Part shown: piece after piece, positions 14,572 through 22,676 of the stretch
Position numbering within the stretch: position 1 is the stretch's first letter
Layout of the letters: every line of letters starts with the position of its first letter
Source of the DNA: Acinetobacter sp. ANC 3929
GTDB lineage: Bacteria; Pseudomonadota; Gammaproteobacteria; Pseudomonadales; Moraxellaceae
Length of the DNA: 64,000 nucleotides
Direction of reading: 5' to 3'
Assembly: GCF_000369405.1 (NCBI RefSeq)
Contig: NZ_KB849994.1
Coordinates: 572,248 to 636,247, forward strand
The notes under the pieces: model-generated
The model's input: the letters and a program-made list of their open reading frames with translations, nothing else
Databases searched by the model: none
Told to the model about the DNA's origin: nothing
Position numbers and translations under genes: made by a program

Positions 14572-17461
14572 TCAAGTTGTTGGGTATAAATATAAGGCTG
14601 GTGTCCAATCTGTGCTTGGAAACCCGATTGAGTACATCATCAATATTAACCCTGATAACCGTGGATGGATTTTCAATAATCCGACAGAAATAAAGGAGCT
14701 GGAAAAGGGTGATAATTCAATTGTCGTAAATAGGCCTGATCTTTTTGGTGGCGATAAGGGGGAAGGTGGGTGGGTTGGCACTATAGATATCCATACTGGA
14801 CGACCGGAAGGATTGCGTCAAAACCCATATTTAGCAGAGCAAGACAGTGAGCTAGTTTCTTCATTCCCATTTCTCTCGCATATTGTATATCGCGGTTTTG
14901 ACTACTCAACAGGTTTCCAGCTTGTCTCAATGTCTGGAATGATGAAAGAGGTGCTTTACTGGGTAAAAAGAATTCATATTAAGAATGATTGTTCACCACA
15001 ATGGTATGACGCAAAAGCTGAAATAATTGATAGTTCATACATTGATGGTGCTGATGAAATCAGTATTTTTGAATCAACAATTGCTATTCAGTGTGATGGC
15101 CATGAGATTAGTCACTACGAAGGCCATGATGATTGGAAACCTGAAGATGGTCATATTAAGCAATCAAATGAAGCAAAATTAGATGATGCCGGTGGATGGT
15201 ATGGAGAAGGAAGATGGAATGATTCAGATTTTCCACCAATGATCGCAATAGTAGATATTGATTTTGATGTTTATGCACTACATAAAGCAAAAATCACATT
15301 CCTAACCAGTGATTACCCATTAGCTCCGAGTTATGTACCTCAATTTTCGCTTTCAGGTGCATTTATAATTTCTGTTTTCTATGAAGCTACTGGTGGAGCA
15401 ATAAACAGACATACATATGATATTGTTTTTGTGGGCAAGAACCTAAACGCAATCATAAAAGTTGATCCACACATAAACCACGAAGCTTCAGAAGAATTGA
15501 AAAGTTATACAAACACAATTGGATTAATTGAGACTATAACTTATTATCCTAAACCTTTTATTAATGAAGTTAATATTGGCACTGATATAAATCCAATTCA
15601 TAAAATCAGAGAAATCATCACTGACGACACAGCAATGAACAAACCAGAGTCGATGATAAATGAGGTGAATTTTAAGGCAGCTGCTTCACGAATATACGAT
15701 GAGTATCTTGGTATTTCATGGGCTATTACGGAAAAAACCTGTAAAGATGCAATTGATGAACTTTGTTTCCATATTGAAGCAGGGGTTAGATTAAATCGGC
15801 AAACTGGTCAATATGAGGTTATTTTATTTCGTGATGATTTACTTGATTTGGATAACGCTTTTGTTTTTAACAAAAGCAACATCAAGTCTTTCAATATTGA
15901 AATTGCGAATTCAGATGATCTAATTAACTCAGTAAATGTTAATTATTATGATCGTCAAAACATTAAGAATTCTTCTTTCTCTCTTGATGAAATTGGTTCA
16001 ATCATGTCATCTGAAGCGAATGCGCAGACATTAGATTTTCCATATTTTATGAATAGACAAAATGCTGAAAAAGTAGGGAATTGGAAACTTAAGCAACTAT
16101 CAACTCCAACTCGTAAAGGCACTTTTACAACTGGAAAATATGAAGCGCGAAAGATCAATAAGTATGATGTTGTAAAGCTCACATGGCCCAATCAGAACAT
16201 GCTTGAAATTCCTGTGCGAATCATGAAAATTGGCTTAGGAGACGGGCGCGATAATACTGTAACTTTGGACTGGGTTGAAGTGATTCCATACTCATCAACA
16301 GCCTTTCCAAAAATCAATGTTGATCCACCCACATCAATTGTATTGCCACCACAGCCAAATTTAAGTGTGGTATTTGAAATGCCTTATTTAGAAGCTGTTC
16401 AGATTTTTGGACAAACACAAGTTGATGCTGAGTTGGCGAATAACCCAGATCTTGGGTATTTGATGGTTGCTTCTAAGAAACCACAAAACAACTCAATCAA
16501 TGCGTTGTTGTATACAAAAGTGGCGACTAGTTATCAGCAAGCTTCAATTGTAAATTACTGTCCAACTTGTTATCTCGACCAGTCTATTAATTTCTTAACA
16601 ACAAGTTTTGCTGTGAAAAATGTAGCAGCTATTGGAGATGCTGCTGTTGGGACTCTAATTGTCTGTGATCAAGAGTTGATGGTTTATCAAGGTTATAACC
16701 CAACAACTAAGGTGCTGACTGTAAAGAGAGGGGCTCTTGATACTCATCCAAAACCGCATTTTGAAGATGCGGTTTTTTATTTCTATGATGCTTTCAATGC
16801 TTATGATTCTGAGCAGTACGTTCTAAGTGAGTTGATCAAAGCCAAGGTCTTAACAACCACACCAAGTGGCATACAAGATTTGGCTTCCGCTCCAGAACTA
16901 CCACTTGAAATTAATGCGCGTCCTATACGCCCATATCCACCAGCTAACATCAAAATTAATGATGTTTATTTCATTGAGAACTTAGTCATTTCTAATGATG
17001 TTGTTGTGACATGGGTTGATCGTAATCGTCTTCAGCAAACAGGTGGATCTATTCTAGGGTGGACGGATGGGAGTGTGACCAAAGAAACAGGAGTCACATA
17101 CTCAATAGAACTTTCTTCTGAAGGTACTGTTTTGCATTCAGCTTCTGGAATTACAGCAAATACATACACAATTAACCATTCTGTTTTAAAGCCGAATAAA
17201 GTGCATAAATTGCGTTTATGGTCGATCCGAGATGGGTACGATTGTTATCAAGTATTTGAGCATAGTTTTTTTGGTGAAGCAGTTAGTTTGACCCTTTCAG
17301 CAACAGTGAGTAAAGACAAAGTTGTTGGTTCTACATTACCTGCGGCAAGTGTAACTGCTGTAGTAGATGAGAGTTTAGGTGCAAACATGCGTTGGGATGG
17401 CACAAGCATTAAAGGAAAAGCTGTACCAGGATCAACAATCACAATCGAGGTGCAAGAATAA
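14555..17461 (+). CDS. Central tail tip/host specificity protein (J-like)
   Basis: 968 residues. The opening MGGSSSQVVGYKYKAGVQSV is typical of tip attachment proteins of this phage group. Residues about 330-560 match the Phage-tail_3-like hub pattern (FKAAASRIYDEYLGISWAI, then CKDAIDELCFHIEAGVRLN), and residues 570-620 contain KINKYDVVKLTWPNQNMLEIPVRIMKI, which is usual in J-like hubs. The C-terminal quarter has fibronectin/Ig-like strands (VVTWVDRNRLQQTGG, VYTINH-type segments). It forms the baseplate hub and determines receptor contact. The stop overlaps the following ATG (TAATG). Confidence 0.9.
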   Translation: MGGSSSQVVGYKYKAGVQSVLGNPIEYIININPDNRGWIFNNPTEIKELEKGDNSIVVNRPDLFGGDKGEGGWVGTIDIHTGRPEGLRQNPYLAEQDSELVSSFPFLSHIVYRGFDYSTGFQLVSMSGMMKEVLYWVKRIHIKNDCSPQWYDAKAEIIDSSYIDGADEISIFESTIAIQCDGHEISHYEGHDDWKPEDGHIKQSNEAKLDDAGGWYGEGRWNDSDFPPMIAIVDIDFDVYALHKAKITFLTSDYPLAPSYVPQFSLSGAFIISVFYEATGGAINRHTYDIVFVGKNLNAIIKVDPHINHEASEELKSYTNTIGLIETITYYPKPFINEVNIGTDINPIHKIREIITDDTAMNKPESMINEVNFKAAASRIYDEYLGISWAITEKTCKDAIDELCFHIEAGVRLNRQTGQYEVILFRDDLLDLDNAFVFNKSNIKSFNIEIANSDDLINSVNVNYYDRQNIKNSSFSLDEIGSIMSSEANAQTLDFPYFMNRQNAEKVGNWKLKQLSTPTRKGTFTTGKYEARKINKYDVVKLTWPNQNMLEIPVRIMKIGLGDGRDNTVTLDWVEVIPYSSTAFPKINVDPPTSIVLPPQPNLSVVFEMPYLEAVQIFGQTQVDAELANNPDLGYLMVASKKPQNNSINALLYTKVATSYQQASIVNYCPTCYLDQSINFLTTSFAVKNVAAIGDAAVGTLIVCDQELMVYQGYNPTTKVLTVKRGALDTHPKPHFEDAVFYFYDAFNAYDSEQYVLSELIKAKVLTTTPSGIQDLASAPELPLEINARPIRPYPPANIKINDVYFIENLVISNDVVVTWVDRNRLQQTGGSILGWTDGSVTKETGVTYSIELSSEGTVLHSASGITANTYTINHSVLKPNKVHKLRLWSIRDGYDCYQVFEHSFFGEAVSLTLSATVSKDKVVGSTLPAASVTAVVDESLGANMRWDGTSIKGKAVPGSTITIEVQE

Positions 17462-18192
17462 TGGCAACTTATACAGGTACTGCTGATGTAAATGGTGATT
17501 TTAATATCTCATTTGGTGGCAATAGCTACACATCAGCTCAAAAAGTTACTGTAACAGCAGCTAAGGATGGGACTACGAAGTCAATTGAATTGTTTGCTCC
17601 TTCTGATACAACAGGTGGTGGTGTAATTCAATTTAGTGGGACATTGAATAACTTTCCAGCAAATATTGGAGTTATAACTCTTTCTGCTGAAATTAATGGG
17701 AGTATTGCAGCCAATGCGTTTAATGCAACACAACAGTCGTTAGGAAACACAGCAACTGGTTTGATAATTAAAGCTGCAACATCCATTGGTTCTTCAGCAT
17801 TCAGAGCATGGGTAAATGCTACATCCTTAACCCTTCCCGCTACAACACTTACAACTATTGCAGATCAAGCATTCCAAAACTGGTCAAAACTAACTGAGAT
17901 ACTAATTCCTAATAGTGTTACCAGTATTGGGCAATATGGATTCAGGGATTGTACATTGGTTACAAAAATAACCTTGGGTACATCATTGTCAAGCATAGGC
18001 GCAAATGCATTTGAAGGATTTTCGAATTGTAATGAAATTAATTGTTTGAGAGCGACGCCACCAACAGCAGGGTCTAGTTTCCTCTTAAACCTTAAGGCTG
18101 CCTGTGTGATTAAAGTACCAGTTGCTTCATTATCAGCATATCAAACAGCATCGAACTGGTCGGCACATGCAAGTAAGATGGTTGGCGTATAA
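17461..18192 (+). CDS. BspA-type leucine-rich repeat tail protein, likely receptor-binding
   Basis: 243 residues. Residues 1-40 are a short beta domain (YTGTADVNGDFNISFGGNSY). From about residue 90 the protein carries LRR_5/BspA-like repeats: LIIKAATSIGSSAFRAW, TLTTIADQAFQNWSKL, LIPNSVTSIGQYGFRDC, and SLSSIGANAFEGFSN. The last 45 residues include KAACVIKVPVASLSAYQTA, a common cap of such repeats. BspA repeats are surface-binding modules; located after the J-like gene, the protein is probably the tail-tip adhesin. It is translated by stop-start overlap with J. Confidence 0.78.
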   Translation: MATYTGTADVNGDFNISFGGNSYTSAQKVTVTAAKDGTTKSIELFAPSDTTGGGVIQFSGTLNNFPANIGVITLSAEINGSIAANAFNATQQSLGNTATGLIIKAATSIGSSAFRAWVNATSLTLPATTLTTIADQAFQNWSKLTEILIPNSVTSIGQYGFRDCTLVTKITLGTSLSSIGANAFEGFSNCNEINCLRATPPTAGSSFLLNLKAACVIKVPVASLSAYQTASNWSAHASKMVGV

Positions 18193-18215
18193 CAAATTAC
18201 TTAACAACAAATCCA

Positions 18216-18238
18216 AAGCCCCAAGCGGGGCTTTTTTA
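18216..18238 (+). terminator. Intrinsic terminator between tail and lysis genes
   Basis: AAGCCCC-AAGC-GGGGCTT hairpin with T6. Confidence 0.85.
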
Positions 18239-18256
18239 TTATCTGGAGAAAAGTGA

Positions 18257-18652
18257 ATGGAACCAGTTTCAACTGGCGGTTTTGCAGCAATTTTAAAATT
18301 TTATGGGGTAGCAATCATGGTGACTTTAGCGGTCGCATTGGTTGCAGCCGTTGTGATGATGACTCGGATGCCAAGGTCTCCTCAAGAGTGGGCAGTAGGG
18401 TTGATTTGCACAGTGGTATCGAGCCTTGCAGGTGGGTCTTTCATTATTATGAAATTCACCTTACATGCATGGGCCACAGATACATGGGGTTGGTTTGCTA
18501 TTGGTGGTTTGTTCTTTATGTGTGGGTTACCCGGTTGGGCTTTAGTCCGCTGGATATTCAACTTTATTGACAAGCAAGAAGGCAAAACGATTGTAGAAGT
18601 GATCAAAGAAATCAAGAAAGCAAAGAATGATATATCAGGTGGTGAGACATGA
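18257..18652 (+). CDS. Holin-like lysis protein
   Basis: 131 residues with three hydrophobic helices (AIMVTLAVALVAAVVMM, about 19-36; WAVGLICTVVSSLAGGSFII, about 45-64; WFAIGGLFFMCGLPGWALV, about 78-97) and a charged C-terminal tail. This is the pattern of a class I-type holin. The ATG at 18257 follows TGGAGAAAAG. It overlaps the endolysin gene by four bases, as in classic lysis cassettes. It forms the membrane lesion that releases endolysin. Confidence 0.82.
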   Translation: MEPVSTGGFAAILKFYGVAIMVTLAVALVAAVVMMTRMPRSPQEWAVGLICTVVSSLAGGSFIIMKFTLHAWATDTWGWFAIGGLFFMCGLPGWALVRWIFNFIDKQEGKTIVEVIKEIKKAKNDISGGET

Positions 18653-19098
18653 GCAAAACAACTAGTTATGTAGGTCTTGATCTTATAGCAAGTTTTGAGG
18701 GGACACGCCTCCAATCCTATGATGACGGAGTGGGTGTCTGGACGATTGGCATCGGAACAACAGTTTATCCAAATGGTGTGAAGGTAAAGAAAGGTGACAC
18801 ATGCACATTAGAACAAGCAAAGTCTTACTTCGCACACGATCTAAAACGATTTGAAGCATCTGTGAATAACCTTGTTAAAGTGCCACTATCTCAGAATCAG
18901 TTTGATGCGCTTGTCAGTCTTGTCTACAACATTGGGTCAGGCAACTTTACATCATCAACACTTCTTAAAAAGTTGAATACTAAAGACTATCAGGGTGCTG
19001 CTGATCAATTCCCAAGATGGAATAAAGCTAAGGGGAAGGTGTTGAATGGCCTAACTCGACGCAGAGCTGCCGAACGAGCACTCTTTCTAAAGAAGTAA
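18649..19098 (+). CDS. Endolysin, glycoside hydrolase family 24 lysozyme
   Basis: 149 residues of the T4/P22-type lysozyme family, which cleaves the MurNAc-GlcNAc bond of peptidoglycan. The catalytic triad is visible with T4 spacing: E17 (IASFEGTRL), D26 (YDDGVG) and T32 (VWTIGIGT). Further family motifs are QFDALVSLVYNIG and the C-terminal GLTRRRAAERALF. There is no signal peptide or N-terminal anchor, so export depends on the holin. It is part of the holin-endolysin-lipoprotein cassette. Confidence 0.93.
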   Translation: MSKTTSYVGLDLIASFEGTRLQSYDDGVGVWTIGIGTTVYPNGVKVKKGDTCTLEQAKSYFAHDLKRFEASVNNLVKVPLSQNQFDALVSLVYNIGSGNFTSSTLLKKLNTKDYQGAADQFPRWNKAKGKVLNGLTRRRAAERALFLKK

Positions 19099-19103
19099 CT
19101 TAT

Positions 19104-19229
19104 ATGTGCCAACGATCAAAAATTGCTTCGCTTGTCACAGTGCTGTGTCTATTATTTTCAGGATGCACAGCTCATAGCATTAAAACAAACGTCTCAATCA
19201 GTGTTTGCTTGCAGTGTGTGCAACATTAG
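19104..19229 (+). CDS. Tiny phage lipoprotein, Rz1/spanin-like
   Basis: 41 residues starting MCQRSKIASLVTVL and ending CLQCVQH. It has a basic N-terminus, a short hydrophobic stretch and a lipobox (LLFSGC, Cys21), so the mature lipoprotein is about 21 residues. It begins five bases after the endolysin stop. This place and size match outer-membrane spanin subunits or short lysis lipoproteins, but no inner-membrane Rz partner is visible, and the mature part is shorter than usual and cysteine-rich. Proposed from sequence; expression not shown. Confidence 0.6.
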   Translation: MCQRSKIASLVTVLCLLFSGCTAHSIKTNVSISVCLQCVQH

Positions 19230-19235
19230 CAAGCA

Positions 19236-19460
19236 TCACTCCCGCACAATATCTACGCCTTTCAATCTTCGACCACGTGTCACCATAAAATAATCAACTT
19301 CTCGTTTTTCTAAAAACTTAATGGCTTCATCTTTGGAGTCAAGAAATACATACTGTTGAGTAATCATCCCATTGATATCTGAATAGTCCTGATAATCTTC
19401 AAACAGTGATTGCTGGATATGCAAATATTGCTTGCCTTTCTTTATGTAGAAATACCTCAT
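19236..19460 (-). CDS. Small protein of unknown function coupled to integrase
   Basis: 74 residues: MRYFYIKKGKQYLHIQQSLF and a second part with YVFLDSKDEAIKFLEKREVD. Its ATG overlaps the integrase stop by four bases, so it is expressed from the integrase transcript. No domain is recognised; the alternating strand-helix pattern suggests a small alpha/beta fold. A role in recombination directionality is possible but not supported by any motif (it lacks the HTH of AlpA/Xis proteins). Confidence 0.65.
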   Translation of the reverse strand: MRYFYIKKGKQYLHIQQSLFEDYQDYSDINGMITQQYVFLDSKDEAIKFLEKREVDYFMVTRGRRLKGVDIVRE

Positions 19461-20677
19461 TTCTCACCCCAACTATCAACAATGTCAGCCCAGTCTTGAA
19501 GCATCTTTCTGCGGCTTTCTAAATATTTTGCATGATTATATGTGGCTCTAGTTTTATTTTCTTCAACATGGGCAAGCTGTTTATTGATCCAGTCAGGCTT
19601 ATAGCCCTTTTCATTTAGTAGAGTGGAAGCTGTAGCCCTAAAATCATGAGTAGTTACCTCTGGCAACCCTATAAACACAAGAGCTCTATTAAGTGTGGTC
19701 CTTGCCAGCATTTCATTTGTCTTGAATGGTGCAGAAAATACAAAGGTTTGATCACCACAAATATCATATTGCTCTTTAAGTAGGTTATATAATTGTTCAG
19801 ACATAGGAACAATGTGTATATGATTTTTTTTGTTACTTCGTTCTTGTTGTCTACGTCTAGAGGCTTTAGGGAATTTAACTATCTTTTCTTCAAAGTCTAC
19901 AAAAGACCACTGCATTCTGCGAATTTCAGAAGCTCGCAGCATGGAATACATCATTGCAAGGCAAGCATTGCTAACAGTTCTTGTTCCGCCATATAAGCTT
20001 AGGCGAACCATAAGTTTAACACGTTCGTCTTTTTCGAGTGGGCGAGCATGTTCTGTTTCTGGTGATTCAATTGCATTTTTTACTGCATAGGTGGGGTCTG
20101 TATCAGCGCGAAGAGTTACGATTGCATATTTCATAACTAGGCCTATAAATCGGCGGTTTTGATTGGCAGCTGATTCACCAGTTCCGTAATGCCCAAGTTT
20201 CCTAACTCGTTCTATTGTATTTTTTATAATCTTTAACACATCTGCGGAGTTTACTGTTCTTACTGGTTTGTGGCCTATCTCTTTGTATATATCTTTATTC
20301 ATAGACCTCTTAAACTGAGCTATGTAATCCTCACCCTTATACTTCATTTGATCTAAGATGTACTCTTCAGCGACTGCTTTGAAGGTATTCCCATGGGCTG
20401 CTAAGTTCTCTTGTTTTTTATTCCTCTTATCTTCTGATGGGTTAATTCCATCTTTGAGCAAGGTTTTAGTCTCATCTTTCTTTTTTCTAGCCTCAGCCAA
20501 AGAGACAACTGGGTATTCACCAAGGCTAATTGTTCCTTCTTTACCATTTAAGGTGTATTTCAATCTCCATACCTTCTTTCCAGAAGGGCGTACTTCAATG
20601 TATAGTCTTTCAGCGTCCAGCACTCTATACATTTTTTCAGTTGGCTTTAATGATTTTATTTTAGTGTCAGAAAGCAT
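19457..20677 (-). CDS. Tyrosine recombinase, P4-type prophage integrase
   Basis: 406 residues. The N-terminal DUF4102 domain (about 1-85) has AERLYIEVRPSGKKVWRLKY and ISLGEYPVVSLAEARKK. The core-binding helix bundle spans about 100-200 and the catalytic domain 210-390: Arg in MLRASEIRRM, His-x-x-Arg in THDFRATAS, His in QLAHVEENKT, and the nucleophile Tyr in RATYNHAKYLE. It carries out site-specific integration and excision. The 5' end faces surE, so the attachment site lies between 20678 and 20832, where repeat clusters are found. Confidence 0.93.
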   Translation of the reverse strand: MLSDTKIKSLKPTEKMYRVLDAERLYIEVRPSGKKVWRLKYTLNGKEGTISLGEYPVVSLAEARKKKDETKTLLKDGINPSEDKRNKKQENLAAHGNTFKAVAEEYILDQMKYKGEDYIAQFKRSMNKDIYKEIGHKPVRTVNSADVLKIIKNTIERVRKLGHYGTGESAANQNRRFIGLVMKYAIVTLRADTDPTYAVKNAIESPETEHARPLEKDERVKLMVRLSLYGGTRTVSNACLAMMYSMLRASEIRRMQWSFVDFEEKIVKFPKASRRRQQERSNKKNHIHIVPMSEQLYNLLKEQYDICGDQTFVFSAPFKTNEMLARTTLNRALVFIGLPEVTTHDFRATASTLLNEKGYKPDWINKQLAHVEENKTRATYNHAKYLESRRKMLQDWADIVDSWGEK

Positions 20678-20682
20678 TAGAT

Positions 20683-20721
20683 TACCCGTCCAGTGTTTTT
20701 CGTTACCCGTGACTATACCCG
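20683..20721. repeat. Three TACCCGT repeats upstream of integrase
   Basis: TACCCGT at 20683-20689, 20704-20710 and 20715-20721, all in the same orientation and within 45 bases of the integrase start codon. They are candidates for integrase arm-type or excisionase sites. Confidence 0.5.
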
Positions 20722-20751
20722 TTTTATTGACAGATTAGTTCATAACAATAC

Positions 20752-20833
20752 AGACTAAAGTAGATTAAAGTTGCTGTGAAATAAAGAGGAAAGGAAGATA
20801 AAGCAGACTGATATAGATTTAAGAAGACTAAAG
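20752..20833. repeat. AGAYTWAAG repeat cluster at the prophage-surE junction
   Basis: AGACTAAAG at 20752-20760 and 20825-20833, AGATTAAAG at 20762-20770 and AGATTTAAG at 20815-20823. The last exact copy includes the first base of the surE start codon. The cluster could contain the attR core or integrase-binding arms. The left attachment site lies outside the window, so this cannot be decided here. Confidence 0.4.
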
Positions 20834-21603
20834 TGAATATTTTAATAGCAAATGATGATGGTGTGTTCGCACCAGGACTACAAGCTTTGGCCCAAGCGTT
20901 AAAGCCATTGGGTCGCGTGGTGGTGGTTGCACCTGAAAGTGAACGAAGTGGTTATTCGAGTGCTTTAACGCTAGATCGCCCATTGCGACCTATACAAATC
21001 TCTGAAGATGTTTGGGCTGTGAATGGCACACCTGCTGATTGTGTCTATTTATCCATGAATGGACTATTTGATTTTGAGTTTGATCTGGTGGTCAGTGGAA
21101 TTAATAGTGGTGCCAATCTGGGTGATGATGTTTTATATTCAGGTACTGTAGGTGCCGCTTTTGAAGGACGCTTGATGAAGCATCCAGCAATTGCTGTATC
21201 ACTAGCTGGATCAAATGTACGCGCTTATGAGCATCCGCAACATTATGCAGTTGCTGCACAATGGGTTCATGATTTTATTGCCAAAGGTTTGCCTGTTTTG
21301 CCACCGCGTCATATCTTTAATATTAATATTCCAGATGTGGAACAGATCAAAGGGGCACAGGTCACCTATCAGGGGCGTCGTGCACAATCAAAGCCAATTA
21401 GTAGTCATGTTGATCCGCGTGGTCGTCAAGTGTATTGGATTGGATTGGCCGGTGAAGCGATTACTGATCCACAAGCCGTATCGAGTGATATCCAGTCTGA
21501 TTTTTTTGCAGTTTCGAATGGTTATGTCAGTATTACGCCTATCCAAATGGATGCGACTAACTATGCAGTACTGGAAAATTTGCATGCTCATGTAAATGGT
21601 TAG
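20833..21603 (+). CDS. surE: 5'/3'-nucleotidase SurE
   Basis: 256 residues. SurE dephosphorylates nucleoside monophosphates and acts in stationary-phase survival. The metal site residues D8 and D9 ([13 protein letters not shown]), S39 (SERSGYSS) and the Asn of [12 protein letters not shown] are all present. The start is GTG at 20833. The usual upstream partner in this family of genomes, truD, is missing because the prophage ends directly in front of the gene; the surE leader therefore consists of prophage-junction DNA. NlpD-like lipoprotein follows, as in many proteobacteria. Confidence 0.96.
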   Translation: MNILIANDDGVFAPGLQALAQALKPLGRVVVVAPESERSGYSSALTLDRPLRPIQISEDVWAVNGTPADCVYLSMNGLFDFEFDLVVSGINSGANLGDDVLYSGTVGAAFEGRLMKHPAIAVSLAGSNVRAYEHPQHYAVAAQWVHDFIAKGLPVLPPRHIFNINIPDVEQIKGAQVTYQGRRAQSKPISSHVDPRGRQVYWIGLAGEAITDPQAVSSDIQSDFFAVSNGYVSITPIQMDATNYAVLENLHAHVNG

Positions 21604-21637
21604 GCGTTTGAATGTTATAACTTTGTGAATATCAGAG

Positions 21638-21665
21638 GTGAGAACTCGTTTTTTCTCACTTTTTT
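21638..21665 (+). terminator. Intrinsic terminator after surE
   Basis: GTGAGAA pairs with TTCTCAC, loop CTCGTTTT, then T6. Confidence 0.75.
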
Positions 21666-21701
21666 GATACTCTTAGGCGCAAATATATTAAGGTTTTTTC
21701 G

Positions 21702-22538
21702 ATGAGGGCGAAGATGCACTTAAACCATGTCTCGGTTTTTCTATCACAGAAGATGATTAAAACAATCGTTTTGTCTATAGCGGTTGCAACAGTGACAGTG
21801 ATGACAGGGTGTGCATCTAAACCGCAAGTGCATGGTGGCACACGTTCTGTGCAAGCACCAAATTACTATACTGTTCGTTCAGGTGATACTTTAAGTGCAA
21901 TTTCAAACCGCTATGGTTTGAACTATTTAGATGTAGCTGCACTCAATGATATCGCTGCGCCTTATCGAATTTATGTGAATCAATCTTTGCGTTTAAAGGG
22001 TTCTGTTGCTCAACGTACAACCTCAACACAAAGCATGGCGCAAACCGCACCTATTCAGCGTCAAAGCATTAATTTACCAACGCAGCAGCCTGTTCCACCA
22101 AAAACACAGCCTGTGATCCCACGTCCTGTCGTTCCAACCGTGCCTGTGAATCCATCATCGACGCTCGCTTCAAGCTTACGTTGGGTGAAACCGTCGAACG
22201 GCCCAATTATCCAAACCTTTAACGTGGCAAGTAATGTGAAGGGAACTCGTTATGGTGGTAACGAAGGTGATCCAATTTTTGCAGCTGCAAACGGGCAAGT
22301 AGTCTATGCTGCGGATGGCTTAAAAGAATATGGCAATTTGGTCTTGGTCAAACATATCGATGGCTATATCACTGCATATGCACATAACAGCAAAATGCTG
22401 GTGAAGAGTGGTGATAATGTGACTGCTGGTCAGAAAATTGCAGAAATGGGTTCTTCGGGCGCTTCACGCGTTATGATGGAGTTCCAAGTCCGCTTAGATG
22501 GAAAACCTGTGAACCCTGTCACGGTTTTACCAAATTAA
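21702..22538 (+). CDS. nlpD: NlpD-like LysM/M23 lipoprotein, murein hydrolase activator
   Basis: 278 residues from 21702; an alternative ATG at 21753 gives an ordinary 20-residue signal (MIKTIVLSIAVATVTVMTGC) and may be the real start. After the lipobox Cys come one LysM domain (NYYTVRSGDTLSAISNRYGL, about 53-97), a Gln/Pro-rich linker (105-155) and a C-terminal M23/LytM domain (GGNEGDPIFAAANGQVVYA, then YGNLVLVKHIDGYITAYAHNS). The HxGxDxxx motif is replaced by RYGGNEGDP, so the zinc-binding His and Asp are absent: it is an activator of amidases, like E. coli NlpD, not a hydrolase. Confidence 0.88.
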   Translation: MRAKMHLNHVSVFLSQKMIKTIVLSIAVATVTVMTGCASKPQVHGGTRSVQAPNYYTVRSGDTLSAISNRYGLNYLDVAALNDIAAPYRIYVNQSLRLKGSVAQRTTSTQSMAQTAPIQRQSINLPTQQPVPPKTQPVIPRPVVPTVPVNPSSTLASSLRWVKPSNGPIIQTFNVASNVKGTRYGGNEGDPIFAAANGQVVYAADGLKEYGNLVLVKHIDGYITAYAHNSKMLVKSGDNVTAGQKIAEMGSSGASRVMMEFQVRLDGKPVNPVTVLPN

Positions 22539-22676
22539 CCCTAGGATTATTAACAATATTTCAATTATTTATTAATAATCCTCTAGTGCATAAATAGACT
22601 TCCTTGTATACTCAAATTAGATTGCTTTCATTAGAACAATAAGCATATTAATAAATTAAGGGTAAGAGGGAAGTCT

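Larger units (their letters stand above)
1..20832. mobile_element. Right part of a siphovirus-type prophage
   Basis: A continuous block of phage morphogenesis genes (portal, connector, head closure, tail tube, chaperone, tape measure, tip, holin, endolysin) ends with a minus-strand P4-type integrase whose 5' end faces the host gene surE. The left end lies outside the window, so terminase, capsid and early genes are not visible. The right boundary is placed between the integrase start (20677) and surE (20833), where clusters of short repeats occur. The exact att core cannot be fixed without the left end. Confidence 0.9.

Noticed and set aside
22541..22583. AGGATTATTAA/TTAATAATCCT as a terminator after the NlpD-like gene
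   Set aside because: The 11-bp stem is convincing but the loop is 18 bases and no T-run follows; it may be a regulatory inverted repeat, so not listed as a terminator.
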